Positions 57,954 through 64,000 of a stretch of 64,000 bases of DNA are shown here, piece after piece. The DNA lies in NCBI GenBank assembly GCA_021464415.1, contig CM038469.1, positions 32,707,883 through 32,771,882 on the forward strand, given 5' to 3'. Source of the stretch: Lonicera japonica. Taxonomy: Eukaryota > Streptophyta > Magnoliopsida > Dipsacales > Caprifoliaceae. The position numbers and the translations under genes are program-made. Each line of letters opens with the position of its first letter. Position 1 is the stretch's first letter. The notes beneath the pieces are model-generated. The model was not told where the DNA came from and ran no database searches. It was given only the letters and a program-made list of their open reading frames with translations.

Positions 57954-60860
57954 ATTAGTATTTTAATATATATGAGAAGAACATAAAAAATATACGCAAA
58001 CATTGAGACTCGAGATCAATCACTCCTTCCTTACCAGTAGATCATCTATATTAATTTTTTATTTATAATTTAAATAAGGGTAATAAAATTAAAACTGCAC
58101 AAAAAGTATTCTACCATTCTAAAATTATTTTTAGTAACAAAAAGTGTCCCAAAAATTTCATATAAAATGTCAGTAAAGATAATTTTAAAATGTTGAATTA
58201 CTTTTATAAAATTCTAATATCATTACTCAATAAATAATATATATATATATATATGAGTCTCACATATGTCATTTGTGCAGAACGCTAACTAGCTAGTTGA
58301 TTATTCATACACACTGCATTCTTTAATTTGATGTCATGTTATATATTGTCCATGCTTGAAATATAAATTATGACCAAATTATTTACCTCTATGACTTATT
58401 CCGTTATACTTAGATTTAGGTTCCAGTGTTTGGTTGACTTTGATTTACTTCAATGTAAAATGTATTATAACAAAAAAAAAATGTGTTTATAATAATGTAT
58501 TATCGATACCGAGCTATATATATTAATTTCGAGTCACCTGTGGTCTTATATATATAGTCACAACTATTGCATTTTAGCGTGAATTCATTTATTCATTGTG
58601 ATTATCGACTATTCTTGTACTTGAGTAGCTTCACTAATAAAATGAATCTTCTCTTAATTAACTTAATCATTTTATATAAAACGCGCGCTCAAATCATAAC
58701 AACGCGTAATATTTGCACTTAAATGTAAATACTTTAAGTTGCGCGCGCATGTACCCTAGTTTTGAACTCCCATCTCCCCGAAGAATTGGTAACTAATAGT
58801 ACGCATGATAATTCATAATTTTTCCTTTATTTGTTATAAAAAGAAAATTAAAGGATGCATGTTTTCCTGCTCTATAAAATTTTACTCTTCTAAAATATGA
58901 GAGGAGAAAAAAAAAGACAAATACATGAAGTATATGGATTTATGACTTTTTACCCGTTCTAGAAGATAGTGATTAAATAACCTATATATTTTAGTGTAAG
59001 ATATAAAAGATACCCTAAGAAAAAAATTATCTTACTGCTTATATATCATATAAAATCATACTGGGTGCATTAATAAATATTAATTATATATTTTAAAAAT
59101 ATACAACTCATTAACACATCCGATATAAATAACTCAGTAAATATAGTATTGCTCCAAAAAGAAAAACATATTATTTAAGTTAATTTATAAATAAAAATTT
59201 CAACTCTCCTACTACTTTCGCCTCGTTCCTATCAAATAGCTGGCACTAGCTAGATCCTTATGGTTACATATACTATTTATTCACGTGCAAATCAATTTTG
59301 TTTATATGGAATTTTCTCATTTGTCCCTTTGAGCAAAAGAACAATTGAAAATTTCGTTCCCAAAAAAACCAATTCCATTACATAATCTTGTTCTATCTTG
59401 GTTTCTCTACTAGCTATATTCCATTTGACGTTTTCTTCAATATAACTTCTATTCATTAGTTAAAATTCAAACACACACATATAAATATACAATCCGATTA
59501 TAAAGAGGTCGGTATTTTCTTTCCAAAAAAATATCATCTATTTTAAGGGGTGGTTGCATGAATTTATATATATATATATATATAATTTGGTGGAGATGAT
59601 TTATATGATAAATGTATCATCGATTCATGATAACTCATTACAATTAAATTTTAATCTGTAAGTGGTTTCGAAGAAAAACTGATATATATATATATATATG
59701 TTCATTTTAGACCATTGAAAATTTTCATAATTATCTCACTTAATTTTAGATTGAATTTTTTTATAAAATTTGACGGAGATGATGTCGACCAAATTTTATT
59801 AAAAAAAAAACCATCTATTTGCTCCTTAAAACCAAAAAAAAATCTTTCTTTTTCTTAAAGAAATAAAATTTACTATATGTATATATATAGTAGTGTTGTA
59901 CAGTCCATTGGGATCTGTTCTTATGTAGAAACAAAAACAAACTACAAGTGAAAGTGAGAGTGCCTGCAAATCAAACAACCTGCAAAAGCATAACAAAAGT
60001 AGGGCAATATTTCACTTGCTTTGCCTCTCCCCACCTAGACAACCTCACAAGCTAGATATAATTCTATATATCCATTGTGCTTTCTTAACAGCTCACAATG
60101 TCGATCGATCTGTTACTCTTTTAATAACTATATATTCATATAAGTGTTACGTACACTACTACGCGAAAAATTATTTTTCGCAAAATTTAAGTGTCGTAAA
60201 TTTAACTATATTATGATTTTAGAAACATATGGTATCACATCTTTAAAACAATTATAAGTGTTATCAGAATAATTTATAACTTTAAAAATCTTTCGCACTA
60301 ACGTACTAGACATACATACTAAGTATACTAGACAAACGATGGTACTAAAGTTTAGCCTTTCCCGTAAAGTTAGCCCATAACATGACCACCCTTACAAAAA
60401 GGAACACTTGAGAATTCAACATTATAAATTATTAAGCAAAAGAAAATATCTTTCAATGATAAAATATTTAAAACTAGCTAAAAATGATTGTTCTCCACCA
60501 AATCTAGCTCTTCCCTATATCTTTCTCTGCACTTATTTTCAAGGTTATCACAAATGTGTAATTGGATCGGATCTAGCACACCTAATATTATAGATTGAGT
60601 AAATTAAATTAATTTGTACCCAATCCTCCAAGCTAAGATAGAGGAAAAAATCAGACATGTGGAGTAGCGAAGTGTGGACCATTGTCGAAATCATGACAAA
60701 TTGAACATACAAGCTATTGATTCTTTTTAATAAAATACAACTTAATTAGATGAGTTAGTTTCTATGTTCCTAACTAATCATTTAAAGATCTAACTTATCA
60801 ATAATTTTAAATACACAAAAAATATTAAAAATAAAATCATACACAAAATAATATATTATA
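57954..60860. other. AT-rich intergenic stretch
   Basis: Several AT dinucleotide runs (near 58235, 59565, 59685) and a C/G alternating patch near 58680-58750. At about 60160 CACTACTACGCGAAAAATTA could be another CACTA-like end, without a partner. No gene seen. Confidence 0.45.
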
Positions 60861-60864
60861 GTTA

Positions 60865-61827
60865 CACTGTAGCAAAATAACCATTCAGTGATGAAAAATA
60901 TGTCACTAAATTATGCTTTTCTTCTCACAAATCACATTAGTAACAAAGATATGTCATAATGTGGTCACTGAAACTGCGTTACTAAAAGTCTCTCGCAACA
61001 AAAAATGATTCTCATCACCAAAAGGTTTGGTCACTAAAATTTTTGTGACAAAACTTTGAATTTCGTCCAAGGGCGGATCCAAAAATTTATTGTGGGATAG
61101 GATAATATTTAGTAGTCTTCCCAATCAGAAGAAAGTGAGAAACTTTACATTGAAATTGATGTAGAAAAAAAATTAGATTTTTCAGTTAAAAAAGTTCCAC
61201 ATATTCATTAGAAAACACAAAGATGCCCAAAAAAAAAATCCTTTCCGAGTTTGGATTCAACATAATATATGCAAATTTTAGGCAATAATATCAATTTGTG
61301 ATAAACTAATATAACCTCTATTTCAAATTAAAAGTATGACTAATTTTGATCTAATTGATTAAAAATACTAACTTATTATTCGATCGGGAGAAAAACGAAG
61401 GAGACGAGTTACCTTTTTACTAAAATAAAAGCGAAACGATGTGCGTTGTGATTGGTAGGAGAGGGAGATATATAGATGGAGAGGTGAGACCTTTTTATTT
61501 TTTGTCTAATTTTCTCTTTCTTGGATAAAAATTAATAAAAATATACCCTTCAATTGCTACGTGGTGAGTGCTTGTTTGGCAACGGACTCTATGAAACATA
61601 GTTGGCCTAGCTTGTTTTGGACCACCTTTGATTATATCTCTGTCACTAAACTCTTGACTTTTGCAATTTTTGTGATGATTCCCTAAAGATGTAATATACT
61701 TTATACTATAAAAATGTGTTTCATCACAAATAATATTTGTGCCGCTAAATGTGCATGTTTTGTTACAAAAACAAATTTTTGTCACAAATACCTCAGCTCA
61801 TCAGTAATTAAACAGTTTGTTCTAGTG
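60865..61827. mobile_element. non-autonomous CACTA-like element
   Basis: Left end CACTGTAGCAAAATAACC and right end on the other strand CACTAGAACAAACTG, with TTA duplications (60862-60864 and 61828-61830), the 3-bp TSD of CACTA elements. Repeated GTCACTAAA / TTTTTGTGACAAA subterminal motifs on both sides. 963 bp, no transposase seen. Confidence 0.75.
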
Positions 61828-61830
61828 TTA

Positions 61831-64000
61831 CTAGATTGATTGATAAGTAAACATTTATGTTTCTTGTTAGTATAGGTCCAATTTTTTTACTATTTAATTA
61901 ACATATTTTTTGTAATATTTGTATATGTTTAATATTTCATGCTTGTGTGAGTTGTGGACGGAAGTTTTACATGCTCTAATAACATTTTTCTCAAAGTTAT
62001 AATACGTTCATTCATCCAATATTATTCCAAATAATGTGTTTTTCACACATGCTAAGTTTTAGCATGATCTAGTAACCATTTGATGGTTATATATATGTGA
62101 TATTTTCATAGTTATATACAGAACATCGTTCATTATAGAATGTAATTATAATGAAGGAATTTTAAATCTTTGATTAATTTTTATTATTATTTTTTATTTT
62201 TACGTGTCTTCGACGTGTAGTAAGTATAGAATTCAACGGCTAGATTGATGTATCGGAGAAATATAAATTTGAGAAAGAAAAACATAAAAAAATTGTAAAA
62301 ACAAAAGAAATAACAGCATGTATTTTGATTCTTCCCCAACTTTTTTTTTTGTGTGTCTCCATATTTCTTTACAATTATGATGGGAGTGGAGCTTTCATCA
62401 AATTATTCAGTGCGGTCCAAAAACATATCACATGTAATTTCTACGAAGAATTGATGCACAAAAGTGTGAAGCAAGACTCAATAATTAAAATGAGAGAGAG
62501 AGGACTAGAGGAGAGTGAACCAAAATTTCCACAAGTTTAACACCACCTTCTTTTTCTTTTTTAAGTAAAAGCGATGATTTTACTTTCTTTTTATAAAGGT
62601 GGAGGAAAATCAAGTTGCTAATTCTTTAAATGGGGATTTATATTACAAACATATTCTTTTTACAAGTTCACTACAATAAATATTTTCCGAACACATATTT
62701 ACAACGAGAATAATATGAAATTCATCACTTCTCACTAATAGAGAGACACAATGACCAATTTAATTAGCCATCACAAATTGGTTCCACAAATCTAACTCTC
62801 TAAGGACTCCATAACATATGTCGGAAATTAAAGGAACAAGAACAAAAAAGAACAAAAAACAAAAAAAAAAAAAACTCCATAACAATAATTCATTTATAGT
62901 AATGCCTGAATAGACCAAAATGAATATAATAAATGTGGTGCATTGAATTGGATATAAGTAAACCTTGCATCAATGGAATCTGTACATATGTCCTTTGAGC
63001 AATTAATTAAAGACATTTTGACCAACATAGATAGACAACCTTTAAGTAAAAGAGATGGCAAGACCCTTTATCATTAATTGTAGTACTAAAGTGTGAAATT
63101 ATTGGGGATAACTTGTTTTCCAAGCATTAATTAGTACTTTTTTTTTACCTCTTTCTTCATAAAAAGTTATGCTTTTTTATTAAAAAAAATACATTTACAT
63201 ATGGAGGTTTCCTTTTTTGTTAAAACAATTATTTTTATTATTAAAATAATGTATAAGCTTTAAAAAAATATAATATAATTAACTTCTAAAAATAATAATA
63301 TATTCTGACAAAAAGATAATCTCTCAAGCTAAAACATAAATATATATAACATTAAAAAAGTTTGTAGTCGTAAATACCCAATCTAGCCATCTCAAACTGA
63401 GACAATAATTATTGTTCTTTCACAAGGTAAGAGTCTAACTTCACTCTTTGCACAATTTGGGATATAGACACAATATACATGATGTGATGTTATTTATCAG
63501 ATTATGTTAAAATTTGTGTATTTCTAAAAAGTGTGAAAGTTAAAGTTGTCTATACAATTTTTATTACAACTTAAACCGATTATGCAAGTTTTCCCTTTAT
63601 AATTTAATTTTCTTTTAAGCACCTTTCATACTCTTTTAATTGTCCATATTTTGATAGAATTAATGTGGATAATGTAATACAGGAAGACAAAACTTAGATA
63701 TTGTGACATACAATCTAGAGACTCAAATACTATTAGAAATATGGAAGATGATATATATAGCATACTATGAATAAAAAAAAAGAATTCATATGTGTGAGAA
63801 TTCGTGCCCTGTTAAATGCGTATTTAACCTTGTTTTTAATCTTGTAATAAATGAGTTGTTAAAGGTACACATTAACGTAACATGAACCTACAAATATTGT
63901 AGAATTATGGCGGTTATCAATATGCAAAAGAAGGAAAATGTTGCGACTTATGAACATAGATATATAATGTGATTTCATTAATCTAGATTTTGTAAACAAA
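61831..64000. other. AT-rich intergenic stretch to window end
   Basis: No recognised gene, RNA or bounded transposon. A short open frame at 62325-62540 has no family resemblance. Confidence 0.45.

Noticed and set aside
60157..60300. CACTACTACGCG as start of a third CACTA-like element
   Set aside because: No matching right end or TSD found.
1..64000. CRISPR arrays, bacterial operons or integrated viral genomes
   Set aside because: Minisatellites are short and spacerless, all coding evidence is plant-type, and no viral replicase or coat motifs were noticed apart from retrotransposon pol.

Overview
This is nuclear DNA from a flowering plant, most likely a eudicot. The evidence is three intron-containing genes with GT-AG introns and recognisable plant products, strongly AT-rich intergenic DNA, and a dense, nested set of plant transposons (Ty1/copia, TRIM, L1-type LINE, tRNA-derived SINEs, hAT, Mutator-like, PIF/Harbinger-like and CACTA-like elements). 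No bacterial-type operons, CRISPR arrays, rRNA genes or intact tRNA genes were seen. All family assignments come from reading motifs; no database search was run.

Genes. (1) 294-1772 (+) encodes a two-exon BYPASS1/DUF793-like protein of about 320 residues. (2) 29560-40210 (+) is an eleven-exon GT31 beta-1,3-galactosyltransferase gene; the joined exons keep frame throughout and give 393 residues with a TM anchor and a DDD motif. (3) 44173-53132 (+) is a five-exon VPS9-domain Rab5 GEF (VPS9A-like) of 446 residues. A broken 2-oxoglutarate dioxygenase (AOP-like) lies at about 22325-22855. The three genes act in separate processes (putative BPS1-family protein, Golgi glycosylation, endosomal trafficking); nothing suggests co-regulation beyond shared orientation.

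Layout. 1-1.8 kb: BPS1-like gene. 1.8-14.5 kb: intergenic DNA with a TRIM element (3322-5059) split by a hAT element, a 164-bp duplication, a PIF-like MITE (8171-8795), a MITE with T-rich 8-bp target duplications (8886-9290) and further MITEs. 14.57-21.08 kb: a LINE remnant split by a copia retrotransposon (15152-20928), itself split by a 300-bp MITE. 21-29.5 kb: dioxygenase pseudogene, a hAT element, minisatellites, a solo LTR and a MITE. 29.5-40.6 kb: galactosyltransferase gene with heavily invaded introns, including a degenerate duplicate of exon 7 and a 1.2-kb foldback Mutator-like element inside a larger inverted-terminal element. 42.7-43.9 kb: a Mutator-like element carrying a LINE ORF2 fragment. 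44.1-53.2 kb: VPS9A-like gene, with a SINE-inside-SINE, a 5'-truncated LINE and several MITEs in its introns. 53.2-64 kb: no gene recognised; MITEs, a long foldback element with a nested SINE, two related CACTA-like elements (one split by a hAT element), then AT-rich DNA.

Most transposon boundaries rest on matching target-site duplications and terminal repeats read directly from the sequence, so they are more secure than the family names.
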